Positions 1 through 9,077 are shown, counted from the stretch's first letter. The stretch: DNA of 64,000 bases from Palleronia pelagia (GCF_900110115.1 NZ_FOCM01000001.1:124001-188000); one strand, 5' to 3'. The notes: a model not told the origin generated them from the sequence alone. Program-made: numbers and translations.

Positions 1-251
1 ACTGTTAAGCATGGATTTCTTTCTGCGCGACCTGAATACTTCGACTGGGGTCGCGTTCGACCACACGGAACGGAGATCGAACGTTCGCTAGCCGCCGGGT
101 GAAGCGCACACGCCGATACAGATGTACTGCGCACAACCTGAAGCTCGACGGGAAGGGCGGGAAGCGGACCTTCGCTGCGCACTGACCCAATGACCGCTGC
201 TGTTCTCGAAGTCGGCTCTTGACCGAGTAGCCCTCGCTTGATGTTCCGACC
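1..251. other. No gene seen at the left window edge
   Basis: Short open frames occur on both strands, but none has a recognisable domain, ribosome site or protein-like composition. The stretch lies 3' of the BASS-family transporter gene. Confidence 0.5.
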
Positions 252-1151
252 TCAGACGCGCTGCCATGCTCGCGAGAGCAGGATGACCACCGGAAAGGTC
301 ATTGCATAGGTCAGCGCACCGTAGACGACCGAAGGTGTCGCGTAGAGCGGAAAGCCCGCCGCATCGCCCCACAACATCGCCCCCGCAGCAAGCCCCAGCC
401 CGCTGTTCTGCACGCCGGTCTCTACGGCGATGGTCGTCCGCTGCGGCGCGGACAGACCGCAGGCCTGTCCGAGGGCAAGGCCGAGGCCCAGAAGCAGAAA
501 GGTGAGAAGCAAAAGCTGCAACCCGATCAAGATTAGGCCGGATCGCAAGGTGTCGGCGACTTCTATGAAGGACCAGCCGATGATCGCTATGAACACGGCG
601 GAGCAGATGCGGAAGATGGCAAGCTCGTGGCTCTCGACGGGGCGGGGCGCGAGGTAGCGGATCGCCATGCCCAAAAGGACGGGAACCGTGGCAAGCGCAA
701 TGACGCGCAGCGTGAGATCTTCGAAGGCGACCCGGGTCCCCTCGGTGCCGAGGAAATAGTTCGCCGCCAGCACGGACAGCGCCGGCAGGGTCGCCGCCGA
801 AAGGAGGTTGCTTACCGCTGTCAGGGATACGGACAGGGCCACGTCACCGCCGGCAATCCGCGTCAGCAGGTTGCTCATCGCCGCACCGGGGCAGAGCGTG
901 AGGAGCACGATGCCGAGGGCAAGCTCCGCATCCTGTTGCTGGGCCGAGACGAACAGGAAACCCACGATCGGAACCAGAACGATCTGGCTCGCGATCCCGA
1001 GAAAGAGAGCCCCTGGCCGTTTCAAGGAGGACCGGAAGTCGGCGACTGTCAGGCCGAGGCCAAGCGCGAACATCATCACGAAGACCGCGACGGGAACGGC
1101 TACATCGATGATCGTGTCGGTCGTCACGGTTTTGGCCCTCGCGGTATCCAT
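252..1151 (-). CDS. Bile acid:sodium symporter (BASS) family transporter
   Basis: Predicted inner-membrane protein of 299 aa. About nine hydrophobic segments run almost the whole length, starting with a helix at residues 15-35. Small-residue-rich stretches such as GIVLLTLCPGAAMSNLL (about residues 80-97) and ETGVQNSGLGLAAG (about 243-256) match the conserved crossing regions of BASS/SLC10-like carriers. The family moves organic anions, often with sodium; the substrate cannot be read from sequence. It is transcribed away from the AhpD-like gene, with a 109-bp gap that may hold divergent promoters. Length is normal for the family. Confidence 0.8.
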   Translation of the reverse strand: MDTARAKTVTTDTIIDVAVPVAVFVMMFALGLGLTVADFRSSLKRPGALFLGIASQIVLVPIVGFLFVSAQQQDAELALGIVLLTLCPGAAMSNLLTRIAGGDVALSVSLTAVSNLLSAATLPALSVLAANYFLGTEGTRVAFEDLTLRVIALATVPVLLGMAIRYLAPRPVESHELAIFRICSAVFIAIIGWSFIEVADTLRSGLILIGLQLLLLTFLLLGLGLALGQACGLSAPQRTTIAVETGVQNSGLGLAAGAMLWGDAAGFPLYATPSVVYGALTYAMTFPVVILLSRAWQRV

Positions 1152-1260
1152 ATCACGACCAACGTGGCAGATCGAGCCAAAGGCCTGGCAGAGCAGGCCA
1201 AGACGATCGCGGCCTCAATCGCGACAGTCGGTACATGGAAACCAGCAAAGTGAGCCAGCC

Positions 1261-1809
1261 ATGTCCCGCATTCAAATACCCGGTTCGATCTCGGCCGCTC
1301 CGGCCGCGTCCCAAGCCTTTCTCGAGCGCGTCGGCAAGTCGCTCGGAAGCGTCCCGAACCTCTTCCGCCTGACCGCCAACAGCCCCGCCGCGCTGGAGGG
1401 GTATGTCGGGCTGAGCGGTGCGCTCGCCAAGGGCAGCCTGGCGCCCCAGACCCGCGAGCGGATCGCGCTGGCGGTGGCCCAGATCAACGGGTGCGACTAC
1501 TGCCTGTCAGCGCACGCCTACTTGGCCGCGAACGTGGCGAAGCTCGACGCGGCCGAGATCGCCGCGAACCGCGCGGGCGGGTCATCGGACCCCAAGGCCG
1601 ATGCAGCCGTGAAGTTCGCGGCGGCGCTGGTGCGCGCGCGGGGGCAGGTCTCGGAGGCCGACCTCTCCGCGGTGCGGATGGCCGGACATTCCGACGCCGA
1701 GATGGTCGAGATCGTGGCGCATGTCGCGCTGAACACGCTGACCAACTACCTCAACGAGGCGTTCGACACGCCCATCGATTTCCCGGTCGTCACCGCCTCG
1801 GCGGCGTGA
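1261..1809 (+). CDS. AhpD-like / carboxymuconolactone decarboxylase family peroxidase-related protein
   Basis: A 182-aa protein with the CMD/AhpD core. The redox motif CDYCLSAH (C78, C81, H85) follows an ERIAL helix, as in AhpD-type alkylhydroperoxidases that use a CxxC pair for thiol-peroxide chemistry. The reading frame stays open far upstream through the transporter antisense. I chose ATG 1261 because it follows the transporter promoter gap, gives MSRIQIP, and lies just after an AGTGAG purine patch. It is first in a co-directional set with the DUF1348, PPOX and AraC genes. A role in peroxide or electrophile detoxification is inferred from the family. Confidence 0.82.
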   Translation: MSRIQIPGSISAAPAASQAFLERVGKSLGSVPNLFRLTANSPAALEGYVGLSGALAKGSLAPQTRERIALAVAQINGCDYCLSAHAYLAANVAKLDAAEIAANRAGGSSDPKADAAVKFAAALVRARGQVSEADLSAVRMAGHSDAEMVEIVAHVALNTLTNYLNEAFDTPIDFPVVTASAA

Positions 1810-1894
1810 CACCGCGGACACCCCGGTCGCGGTCCCGTCTCCCCCCTCCCGCGCGACCGGGGTGCAATCTGCCCCTGCCACCAGGACCACTGCC

Positions 1895-2359
1895 ATGACA
1901 CGTCCCCCGTTGCCGCCCTTCGATACGCTGTCCGCACGGACCAAGGTTCGCCTGGCCGAGGACGCGTGGAACGGCCGCGCGCCGGAACGGGTCGCGCTTG
2001 CCTACACGCCGGACAGCCGGTGGCGGAACCGGACCGAGATGTTCCGGGGCCGCGACCGCATTATCGCGTTCCTGACCCGCAAGTGGACCGAAGAGCTGGA
2101 CTATCGCCTGATCAAGGAGCTGTGGGCCTGTGACGGCGACCGCATCGCGGTCCGCTTCGCCTACGAGCATCGGGACGCCGGCGGCGCGTGGTTTCGCAGC
2201 TACGGAAACGAGAACTGGGCGTTCGACGCCGAGGGGCTCATGCGCCAGCGCATCGCGTCGATCAATACCCTGCCGATCTCCCCGGACCAGAGGCTCTTTC
2301 ACTGGCCGCTCGGTCCGCGGCCCGGCGATCACCCGGGCCTGTCGGAGCTCGGGCTATAG
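1895..2359 (+). CDS. DUF1348 / NTF2-like (SnoaL fold) family protein
   Basis: A 154-aa protein of the DUF1348 group within the NTF2-like superfamily. Hallmarks are the early [14 protein letters not shown] region, [14 protein letters not shown], and the aromatic-rich [17 protein letters not shown] and [11 protein letters not shown] strands. The fold is a cone-shaped alpha+beta barrel; no enzymatic role has been settled for the subfamily. ATG 1895 is preferred over an in-frame codon 33 nt upstream because it starts the conserved part. The stop codon is only 10 nt before the next start, so translation is likely coupled with the PPOX gene. Confidence 0.75.
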   Translation: MTRPPLPPFDTLSARTKVRLAEDAWNGRAPERVALAYTPDSRWRNRTEMFRGRDRIIAFLTRKWTEELDYRLIKELWACDGDRIAVRFAYEHRDAGGAWFRSYGNENWAFDAEGLMRQRIASINTLPISPDQRLFHWPLGPRPGDHPGLSELGL

Positions 2360-2369
2360 GAGGTGCACC

Positions 2370-2990
2370 ATGCCGAATGCCTTTGCCGATATCGCCTTCA
2401 CGCCGCGCGTCCGGGCCGAGCAGCAACGCTTCGGATCGGCTGACGCCTATGCGCGCGTCCTGTCGCCCGACCGCGACGACGGCGCGGAACTTGGCCCGCG
2501 CGAGGCGGCGTTCCTGTCCGCGCGGGACGGGGTCTACCAGGCGACGGTGTCCGAGACGGGTTGGCCCTATGTCCAGTTCCGAGGCGGCATGCCGGGTTTC
2601 CTGAAGGTCATCGACGCGCGCACGATAGGATACGCGGACTACGCGGGGAACCGTCAGTATATCAGCGTGGGCAACCTGCGGCTGGACGACCGGGTTTCGT
2701 TGATCGCCGTGGATTATGCCCGCCGCGAACGGTTGAAGCTGTGGGGCCGCGCCCGGATCACCGAAGATCCCGATATCGTGGGTCTTTTGAACGGCGATGA
2801 CGGCCCGCGGGCCGAGCGCGGCATCGTCATCCGCCTGGCCGCGTTCGACTGGAACTGCCCCAGGCATATCCCCGTCCGCCACACGGATGGCGAGCGCGAC
2901 GACGAGATCGCGCGCCTGGCCGAACGGATCGCGGACCTGGAGGGGCAGTTGGCCGGCCGTCCTGCCATGCGGCGGCAGGCGCGCCCCTGA
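2370..2990 (+). CDS. Pyridoxamine 5'-phosphate oxidase-family flavoprotein
   Basis: A 206-aa protein with a split-barrel PPOX-like domain. VSETGWPYVQFRGG (about residues 59-72) and GYADYAGNRQYISVGNL (about 91-107) match the FMN-binding strands of this group, whose members reduce or bind flavins and small electrophiles. A short charged helix follows at the C terminus (DEIARLAERIADLEGQL). The start is fixed by a perfect AGGAGGT at 2358-2364 overlapping the upstream stop codon. It probably forms an operon with the AhpD-like and DUF1348 genes. True PdxH activity is unlikely given the divergence. Confidence 0.78.
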   Translation: MPNAFADIAFTPRVRAEQQRFGSADAYARVLSPDRDDGAELGPREAAFLSARDGVYQATVSETGWPYVQFRGGMPGFLKVIDARTIGYADYAGNRQYISVGNLRLDDRVSLIAVDYARRERLKLWGRARITEDPDIVGLLNGDDGPRAERGIVIRLAAFDWNCPRHIPVRHTDGERDDEIARLAERIADLEGQLAGRPAMRRQARP

Positions 2991-3059
2991 ATGCGCGGGC
3001 CGTCGTGGCGGCCAACGCGTGGAACTGGCGCCGCGAGCGATTCCGGCCTAGCGTTGGCC

Positions 3060-3980
3060 ATGCCCACCGTGACCAACGCATTCGCGCGCGCGATGGCCCA
3101 GGCGGCCGGAATGGAGCTGAGAGAGGACGGTGTCCTGATCTCGGGCGGGGTCGCCGTGCGCCGGCTGCCGCGGCCGCGCGACGGTCGTATTTCCGAAACG
3201 GACTACTTCGATCTCCTCGACTGGATCCGCCAGCGCCACGGCGACGAGATCGCGCTGCTCGCGGCCTATGCCAAGGAGATCCGCGCCGATGATATCGGCG
3301 TGCTGGGGCTCGCGATGAAGACGGCGCCGACGCTGCGGGCCTCGCTCGAACGGATCGAGCGGTACTGGCGCGTGGTCACCGACACCGCGATCTATCACCT
3401 GGACGGCTCGGACGACCCCGCGGCCCTGGTTTTCGAAGGGCGGACGGGGCATCATCCCGCGCTCGACTTCCGCAACGAGGGCGCGCTGGCCGCCCTCGCC
3501 CGGAACATGCGGCTCTTCGTCGACGGCGATCTGGTGCTTGAGCACGTGTCGTTCCGGCACCCGTGCCGCGGCGACCCCGATCACTATGCCGCCCATTTCG
3601 GCTGTCCCGTGAGCTTCGGGGCCGCCCGAAACGCCATTATGCTGCGCCACGAGATGCTGGACCTGCGGGCCGAGCTCTTGCGGCGCCTGACCCCCGCGCT
3701 GAGCGACGGGGTGCCGCAAGCCGCCGAGATCGCGCGGGACATGGGGATGAGCGAGCGCACGCTCTACCGTCGCCTTTCGGATGAAGGGCTGACATTCCGC
3801 GACGTGGTGACCGAGGCGCAAGCCTCGCTGGCGCAGGAGCTTCTGCGCGACAGCACCAGCTCGATCGCCGAGATCGCGTTCCTGACCGGATTTTCCGAGC
3901 AGAGCACCTTCAGCCGTGCCTTCAAGCGCTGGAGCGGTCAAACCCCCTCGCAGTTCAAGCAGCACGGTCCGGCCCGCTAA
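3060..3980 (+). CDS. AraC-family transcriptional regulator
   Basis: A 306-aa regulator. The N-terminal 200 residues resemble the arabinose-binding-type sensor domain of OruR-like AraC proteins. The C-terminal 100 residues hold two helix-turn-helix units: AAEIARDMGMSERTLYRRL, then IAEIAFLTGFSEQSTFSRAF ending in GQTPSQFK. ATG 3060 is favoured over a start 69 nt upstream, because the extra 23 residues are Arg/Gly-rich and not domain-like. It lies 69 nt downstream of the PPOX gene in the same direction and may control the preceding operon; the ligand is unknown. Confidence 0.85.
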   Translation: MPTVTNAFARAMAQAAGMELREDGVLISGGVAVRRLPRPRDGRISETDYFDLLDWIRQRHGDEIALLAAYAKEIRADDIGVLGLAMKTAPTLRASLERIERYWRVVTDTAIYHLDGSDDPAALVFEGRTGHHPALDFRNEGALAALARNMRLFVDGDLVLEHVSFRHPCRGDPDHYAAHFGCPVSFGAARNAIMLRHEMLDLRAELLRRLTPALSDGVPQAAEIARDMGMSERTLYRRLSDEGLTFRDVVTEAQASLAQELLRDSTSSIAEIAFLTGFSEQSTFSRAFKRWSGQTPSQFKQHGPAR

Positions 3981-3983
3981 AGG

Positions 3984-4030
3984 CGCGCGTCAGCGCGGCC
4001 CCGGGTGCCCCTTGGACCACCTGACGCGCG
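3984..4030 (+). terminator. Hairpin after the AraC gene
   Basis: CGCGCGTCAG at 3984-3993 pairs perfectly with CTGACGCGCG at 4021-4030 across a 27-nt loop, starting 3 nt after the stop codon. There is no T-tract, so it may be a weak or Rho-assisted terminator. Confidence 0.4.
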
Positions 4031-4311
4031 GGCCTTGGTCCGGGCTGCACCGCGGCGACGTTCAATCAAGTCCCCCCGACAGATCGTGATTGCGCGACGC
4101 CCGCCACCCCGTGCCCGTGCTTCGCGCAGTGCATGGCAGGTTCAGCCAAGCGCTTGGCAGGCCGGGCCGATACCGGGTTGGCGGGGCAGGGATAGCGTGC
4201 CCGCATCGACCACCGGAAAGGTCGGGCGCTGGCACGATCCCGGCGCGGCCTTTCCGCCCAGAGAAGGGCCACCGCCATGCGCAAGACCGACAGACAGACC
4301 AGACCGAAGAC
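4031..4311. other. Intergenic DNA abutting the left inversion breakpoint
   Basis: No gene is supported here. The azoreductase frame continues antisense through this stretch (to about 4066), but past codon 103 the protein has no family similarity. This is consistent with foreign DNA fused to a broken gene. Confidence 0.5.
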
Positions 4312-4620
4312 CAGAGCCGCGGGCATGCCATAGTTGTACATCGGCGTCGTGATAACGATGACATCAGCCGCCGCCACCTCGGCGATCAACTCGTCGGAGA
4401 TCCTGGTGAGTTCGCGCTGCTGCGCGGTTATCTCGGTGCTGAAGACAGCCGCGATCCACGCCTCGGTAATGATCGGAGGCGGGCTCCGTCCGACGTCCCG
4501 CACCGTGATGTCGATCTCGGGTTCGTGCGCGATCCATGCATCGATGAATTGGTCGCCGAGTTTGCGCGAAAGGGAACGCCCGGTGCGGGCGCTTGCGTCG
4601 ACTCTGAGGATACGTGTCAT
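4312..4620 (-). pseudogene. azoR: FMN-dependent NADH-azoreductase, N-terminal half (split by inversion)
   Basis: Codons 1-103 of an AzoR/AcpD-type flavodoxin-fold quinone/azo reductase. MTRILRVDASAR is the phosphate-binding start, and VIVITTPMYNYGMPAAL is the FMN-contacting motif. After the CTG for L103 (complement of 4312-4314) family similarity stops and an unrelated Arg/Pro-rich tail follows. The missing half, beginning LKAWFDQVVR, lies at 6470-6820 on the opposite strand and joins at the same CTG. The gene is 119 nt downstream of the YHS gene in the same operon direction. As laid out here it cannot make a normal enzyme. Confidence 0.85.
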
Positions 4621-4739
4621 GTTGGCGGCCCTTCTGTGAGGTTTGAGAGATGGCTGGTTTCACGGGGCTCCAGCCATCATGTGCAACGGAAATCCCGGGT
4701 CCCGACGATCGGCACCCGGGAGAGGAATGCGATCTTTGC

Positions 4740-5219
4740 TCAGAGATCGCCGACGCGGGTCGATTCGATGCTCGGCCACTGCGCGTCGGCGCCCGCGATG
4801 ACCGTCTCCGGATCCTCGAGGTATTTCTCGAGGGTCGCGGCATTGACGAAGAGATATAGGTGGCCATCGACGATGTCGGCGTAGCGGACGTCGCCATCGA
4901 GCTTCTTGCCGAGATAGACACCGAAGGCGCAGAACCCGCCGAATTGCGGCAGGAAGGCCGCCGGGTCGGCGTCGAACTGCTGCTTGGCCGCCTGGGTGGC
5001 GAAGTAGTAATCCACGCCGTCGTGTTCCGAGGTGAAGCCCGCGTCGCCGATCCGCGGGCCTGCACCCCCGAACATCGAAACGGGGTCGGTGCCGTGCAGG
5101 CCCAGCGGGTTGCCGGTCGCGGTCAGGCCGTTGGAGACGTTGACCTCGTCGGCGGCGAAGGCGGCAGACGCGAGCGCGAGGGTGATGGCCACGGCGGGCA
5201 GGCTGATGATCATTTTCAT
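4740..5219 (-). CDS. Exported YHS-domain protein
   Basis: A 159-aa protein. The signal peptide MKMIISLPAVAITLALASAAFA is typical Sec type, with cleavage after AFA. The mature part holds a YHS domain: DPVSMFG, then VDYYFATQAAKQQFDADPAAFLPQ and FGGFCAFGV, with the conserved aromatic and Cys residues. YHS domains are small, often metal-binding modules found in heavy-metal and copper proteins. ATG 5219 is chosen because the 14 upstream in-frame residues precede an obvious signal peptide and AAAGGAC lies just upstream. It follows the isochorismatase gene by 54 nt and probably shares its transcript. Confidence 0.8.
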   Translation of the reverse strand: MKMIISLPAVAITLALASAAFAADEVNVSNGLTATGNPLGLHGTDPVSMFGGAGPRIGDAGFTSEHDGVDYYFATQAAKQQFDADPAAFLPQFGGFCAFGVYLGKKLDGDVRYADIVDGHLYLFVNAATLEKYLEDPETVIAGADAQWPSIESTRVGDL

Positions 5220-5273
5220 TGGAAGGGTCCTTTCAGGGGTTTGGAGTGAATTGGGTGTCACCGGGCTGCCGGG

Positions 5274-6125
5274 TCAGGCCGAGCGCGCGATGCGATCGAC
5301 CGCGTCGTCGGTCCACCAGACGCCGTTGGCGACCATGCGGAAGTTGATGATCGCGGCGAGATAGCCGTCGCCCTCGGGCACCTTCGCGCCCGCGGTCGCG
5401 TCGCGCACCACGGCGACCTCGTAGCCAAGCTCGAGCATCTCGTAGAGATGCGCCTGGGTGCAGAGATTGGCCGACATGCCCGCCAAGATCACCTTGTCGA
5501 TCCCGCGCTTGCGCAGCTGCAGGTTCAGGTCGTTCTGCGCAGGGCCGTAGACCTTGTGCGGCGAGCAGATGATGGTCTCGCCATCCTCGATGTACTTCTT
5601 GTATTGCGGCATCCAGTCCGCGCCCGACCCTTCGAAGCCGTCGAGATCAAGGGGGCCGGGCCGGTCGAACATGCCGATGGAATGCATCGTGCGCTCCAGC
5701 GTGCCTTCGAACTCCCACCTGTGGTCATGGGGGTAGTAGTAGTGCGGCGAGATGAAGACCGGCATCCCGGCCGCCTTGGCGGCGGCGAACAGGCGCTCGA
5801 TATTGTCGACGGTGCCCTGCTCGGTCACGCTTTCGCCCACGACGCCCCAGGTGACGCCGTCCTCGGACAGGAAGTCGATCTGGGGGTCGGTGACGACCAG
5901 CGCGGTGCGGCCCGGCGCGATTTCCATGTCGATCTGCGGCAGGCCCGGCGTATCGGGATCGGCGTAAAGCGCGCGGGCCTCGTCGGTAGCGGCCATGGCG
6001 GCGCCGGCGGTCAAGGTGCCGGCGGCCGTGGCGGCGGCCGCGCCTTTCATCAGGCGCCTGCGCGCCATGTCGACCTTCTCGGGCGTGACGTCGCAGCCGC
6101 AGGCGTGGTGGGGGTCATGGTCCAT
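5274..6125 (-). CDS. Tat-exported isochorismatase-family hydrolase
   Basis: A 283-aa cysteine hydrolase. Residues 19-46 form a twin-arginine signal (ARRRLMKGAAAA, then an Ala-rich hydrophobic run). The catalytic acid is in TDPQIDFL (D84) and the nucleophile is C222 in GMSANLCTQAHL, in family order. The residues before the Tat motif are His/Cys-rich (HDPHHACGC) and could bind metal. ATG 6125 is chosen because GGAAGGAG lies 8 nt upstream; the longer open frame is Arg/Pro-rich and not protein-like. The substrate is unknown; a periplasmic isochorismatase-fold enzyme next to a YHS protein and an azoreductase suggests a detoxification operon. Confidence 0.82.
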   Translation of the reverse strand: MDHDPHHACGCDVTPEKVDMARRRLMKGAAAATAAGTLTAGAAMAATDEARALYADPDTPGLPQIDMEIAPGRTALVVTDPQIDFLSEDGVTWGVVGESVTEQGTVDNIERLFAAAKAAGMPVFISPHYYYPHDHRWEFEGTLERTMHSIGMFDRPGPLDLDGFEGSGADWMPQYKKYIEDGETIICSPHKVYGPAQNDLNLQLRKRGIDKVILAGMSANLCTQAHLYEMLELGYEVAVVRDATAGAKVPEGDGYLAAIINFRMVANGVWWTDDAVDRIARSA

Positions 6126-6261
6126 TTCATTGCTCCTTCCGGGGGGTTTTGGCGGACCGCTGGCGCGGACGGCCGGGATGGGGTGGGTTTGCCTTTGCCG
6201 GGCATGGGTCGGGCGGTTGCGGCGACGAAGGCATCGGCGACGGCGTGTGCGGGATGCGCTG

Positions 6262-6453
6262 TCAGCCCAGGGGCGCGGGAACCGGGCCACCTGCGACGAC
6301 TAACGGTGCGGCGGCCTCGTGCGCGGATGGCCCGTTCGCCAGCGTGACCGGCAGGGCCAGCAGTCCTGTCAGGACGGCGGCGGCGACCGTGATCAGCAGC
6401 AGGTACGCCATATCGCCCAGCCGCATCGGCGGCGTGCCGGTGGAGTGCGCCAC
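6262..6453 (-). CDS. Possible small membrane protein
   Basis: A 63-aa frame with a single strong hydrophobic helix (MAYLLLITVAAAVLTGLLAL). It starts at GTG 6453 or the in-frame ATG at 6411. It lies directly upstream of the isochorismatase gene in the same direction and 17 nt from the right inversion breakpoint, so it could be an intact tiny gene or the tail of something cut by the inversion. There is no recognised family. Confidence 0.35.
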   Translation of the reverse strand: MAHSTGTPPMRLGDMAYLLLITVAAAVLTGLLALPVTLANGPSAHEAAAPLVVAGGPVPAPLG

Positions 6454-6469
6454 GCAATGGTCGTGCCGC

Positions 6470-6820
6470 CTGAAGGCGTGGTTCGATCAGGTGGTACGCG
6501 TCAACAAGACCTTCACCTTCGACCTCGCACGCGGCGACCGGCCGCTCGAGCCGGTGCTATCGAGCAAGACTGTCATCGCACTGACTGCATGCGGCGAGTT
6601 CGGCTTCGGATCAGGCGAGTTGAACGAGGGCGGCGACCATCTCGTCCCGCATTTGCGTTCCGTATCCCGGTATCTTGGCATGTCCGAGTTTCACCATGTC
6701 GGCGTCGAGTACCAGGAATTCGCCGATCACAGGCATGAAGCGTCGAAGGCGGCCGCTTCACGGTCGGTCCGCGATTTGGGCGCCCGGCTCGCATCCTTGG
6801 CCGCCAGCGAGGCAGCCTGA
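6470..6820 (+). pseudogene. azoR: FMN-dependent NADH-azoreductase, C-terminal half (split by inversion)
   Basis: It begins in frame at the CTG for Leu (6470-6472) with LKAWFDQVVRVNKTFTFD and continues through VIALTACGEFGFGSG, YLGMSEFHHVGVEYQEF to the natural stop at 6820. This is the C-terminal half of an AzoR/AcpD reductase. There is no start codon or ribosome site of its own, and upstream in-frame residues are not family-like. Joined to codons 1-103 from 4620-4312 it gives a 218-codon gene of normal size. Functional only if the inverted segment flips back. Confidence 0.85.
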
Positions 6821-7046
6821 GGCAGGCCGAGAAGTCATACCGCTCTACCACAAGACGATCTACCCTCGGCCTGTCGTCGCCCGACCTTGCGCGCGAGATC
6901 GCGATCGCTGAAGATTAGACCGGGAACGCGATCGGCGTGAAGCTATAGCAAGCTATCGGTCAACAGACCCGCGTCGCTGTTCCGTTTGCAGGAGCCGACC
7001 TTCACTTGTGGTGGCGCGAACGTCCGGTTCGGGCCGTTCGCTTCGC
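6821..7046. other. No gene seen
   Basis: The stretch between the azoR fragment and the recombinase-associated gene holds short unsupported frames only. Confidence 0.4.
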
Positions 7047-7430
7047 TCAGGATAATTCTACCCGTTGGTCCGACCATACGAGTGGGAAAGGCTCCATCCC
7101 ACGCGCCAGCGTCAGCGCTTGCCCCTGCTTCCCGTCCAGGATGGCACCGACGATATCGGGCGCGAGCAAGGACAGGCGCAGGACGCGGGTCATGTAGGAG
7201 GACGCGATCCCTTCGCGCTCGGCCAGTTCAGCGATCGTGGTGAACTCCCCGGAATCCAGCATCCGCTTCCACCGGAAGGCGCGCGCCAGCGCCTTGACCA
7301 GCGTGCTGTCCTTCCGGCGCGGCTGGGCAGCGCCTTCCGGAAGTTGCATCTCTTTGCGCCCGCCGCGCTTCACGATCCGGAACGGGACGTGGAGCGTCAC
7401 GGTGTCGGGGATCGGCGTTGCGCGGGTCAC
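7047..7430 (-). CDS. Small HTH-like protein coupled to a recombinase
   Basis: A 127-aa basic protein. Its central part, IAELAEREGIASSYMTRVLRLSLLAPDIVGAILDG, looks like a ParB/KorB-type helix-turn-helix. Its start codon overlaps the recombinase stop as ATGA (7427-7430), so the two are translationally coupled. Such small proteins are commonly found directly downstream of large serine recombinases in alphaproteobacterial islands. Function is not established; DNA binding is inferred from the HTH. Confidence 0.6.
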   Translation of the reverse strand: MTRATPIPDTVTLHVPFRIVKRGGRKEMQLPEGAAQPRRKDSTLVKALARAFRWKRMLDSGEFTTIAELAEREGIASSYMTRVLRLSLLAPDIVGAILDGKQGQALTLARGMEPFPLVWSDQRVELS

Positions 7431-8080
7431 GCCGCGCGCTCCACTTTACCGGCCAACATCTCGCGCGCGAGACTGCCGAGGCCGTCGACACGGAGCCGAA
7501 CGTTTAGCCCATCCGTGGCGATGTCGACGCGCTCGACCAGCAGCGCCAAGATGCGCGCCTGTTCGGCGGGGAAGAGTTCGTCCCAGAGCAGGTCGAACTG
7601 CTGCAGGGCTGCCCGCGCGTCGGCCTCGGTAATGTCGCCCTCGTGGGCGCGCGCCGCCTTCCACGTCCCTGCCACGATCTCGGGCTGGCGGAAGACAGCG
7701 TGCAGCTGGTCGATGACCGCCGACTCGATCTCGCCCGCGGGCACGCGGCCGACCGGGCACGATCCGGCGCCGTGTTTCAGCACCGTCTGGCTGACATAGT
7801 AGCGATAGAGCTTGTCGCCCTTGCGGGTGTGCGTCGGCGAGAACGCGGCGCCATCTGGGCCGAACAGCAGACCCTTCAGCAGCGCGGGCGTCTCGGCGCG
7901 GGTGCGCGCAGCGCGTTTGCGAGGACTCTCCTTCATGATCGCATGAACGCGGGCCCACGTCTCGCGGTCGATAATGGCGTCGTGCTCTCCGGGATAGCTC
8001 TCGCCCTTGTGGACCGCCTCGCCGATGTAAGCGCGGTTGTTCAGCATCCGGTATCTCCCGATGAATGGATAGTGCGACAC
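7427..8080 (-). pseudogene. Large serine recombinase, C-terminal remnant
   Basis: A 217-aa remnant. MLNNRAYIGEAVHKGESYPGEHDAII is the end of the recombinase domain; it is followed by the zinc-ribbon/coiled region (ALLKGLLFGPDG, KLYRYYVSQ, then a helical stretch to the end). The N-terminal resolvase domain with the catalytic serine and the upstream part of the recombinase domain are absent. No other frame before 8080 supplies them. It is therefore catalytically dead unless complemented. It marks an old integration event at this edge of the accessory region. Confidence 0.75.
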
Positions 8081-9077
8081 GGGCCGGTAGAATACGAATT
8101 AGCGCAGGGCTACGACTGACTGAACGTGGCCTTGAGAGCCTGGTGCTTTACTGTTGTCGGCTCTTGGCGGCGCGTTTCTAAAAATGACTATATTACAGTT
8201 ATTTATATCGTGATGCATGATGGTCGGGCCGATGGCGGATCGTCGATCCAGGGTTGTCGGCCGAGGCTGGCGGAGGGTTGAATGACCGTGGCGCCACTTC
8301 CGAAACGGCACACCACGGGGCGGGAACACATGCCAAGCGCAGTCCGGAAGATCGAAGCGCGTTCCCCGGCATCAGACCAGGTGTCGCAAGTAGCGGTCGA
8401 CCTCTCGGCGCTGGTCATGCGACCGAAAGGGCCTGAAGCGACGGGGCGGCTCCGGCCGACACGGACAGCCGAAGGCAGTGGGGCCGGTCTCGGCAAGAGC
8501 CGGGGCTGGTCGTCCTATGCCTACCGCTCAAGGGCTCACCAACCGACACAGGGCATAGGTAGGCCGTACGCGATACCCGCGCGCGGGACGCGGACATGGG
8601 CGGTAGCGTGTCTGGTCGACCGACGTCGACAACGCGCCGCTCGCCAACTTCTCGCACGCGGGCTCGGTTTCTTTGGCCTGAAGAGCCGAAGATGACAATC
8701 TTAAGTTCTGAGCGGATAGTATCGGTTGCCGCCCGAGGACCCGCAAAGCAGCCGTTCATCCGACGATCAGCGAATGGCTGGAAGGAGGCCGGAGTACCTG
8801 ATGCTGCGGCTCGTTCAAATGTGTGAGAAGCGTGCAGTGCCGCCTCTAGTCTCCGAATGGATCAGCCCAGAGCCGCCTTTCACCCTACCATCGCGATGCT
8901 GCAGTGCTGCCTACCGGAAGAGACATTCGCCGCGCCCGCAAGATCAGGCTGTCGGCGAAGTCACACATCTCGGAGGAATGCGGACCTTGCGGACGTTGAT
9001 CTGCCGCGCAGCTTCGATCTACCAAGCTTCCGGATGACGCCCCTGACCGCCCAACAAATGGATGGAATTTCGAGGCG
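8081..9077. other. Gene-poor stretch
   Basis: About 1 kb with only short overlapping frames of Arg/Pro-rich composition. No recognisable domain or RNA gene. It probably consists of eroded mobile-element DNA, but I could not assign it. Confidence 0.45.

Larger units (their letters stand above)
4312..6469. other. Inverted segment splitting azoR (about 2.16 kb)
   Basis: Both breakpoints fall at a CTG within the same azoR codon: complement of 4312-4314, and 6470-6472. Re-inverting 4312-6469 restores an uninterrupted azoR and yields a co-directional operon of small TM protein, isochorismatase, YHS protein and azoreductase, in the direction of the upstream AraC gene. I see only the 3-nt shared CTG and no long inverted repeats at the ends. 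Confidence 0.75.

Noticed and set aside
808-1260. In-frame upstream extension of the AhpD-like gene
   Set aside because: It is antisense to the BASS transporter and has Arg/Ser/Thr-rich shadow composition; the family starts near ATG 1261.
3048-3965. 305-aa open frame antisense to the AraC gene
   Set aside because: Shadow frame; the plus strand encodes a clear AraC protein with two HTH units.
6149-6469. Upstream part of the open frame containing the azoR C-terminal half
   Set aside because: It overlaps the isochorismatase leader region antisense and has no similarity to azoreductases; the coding remnant begins at the CTG at 6470.
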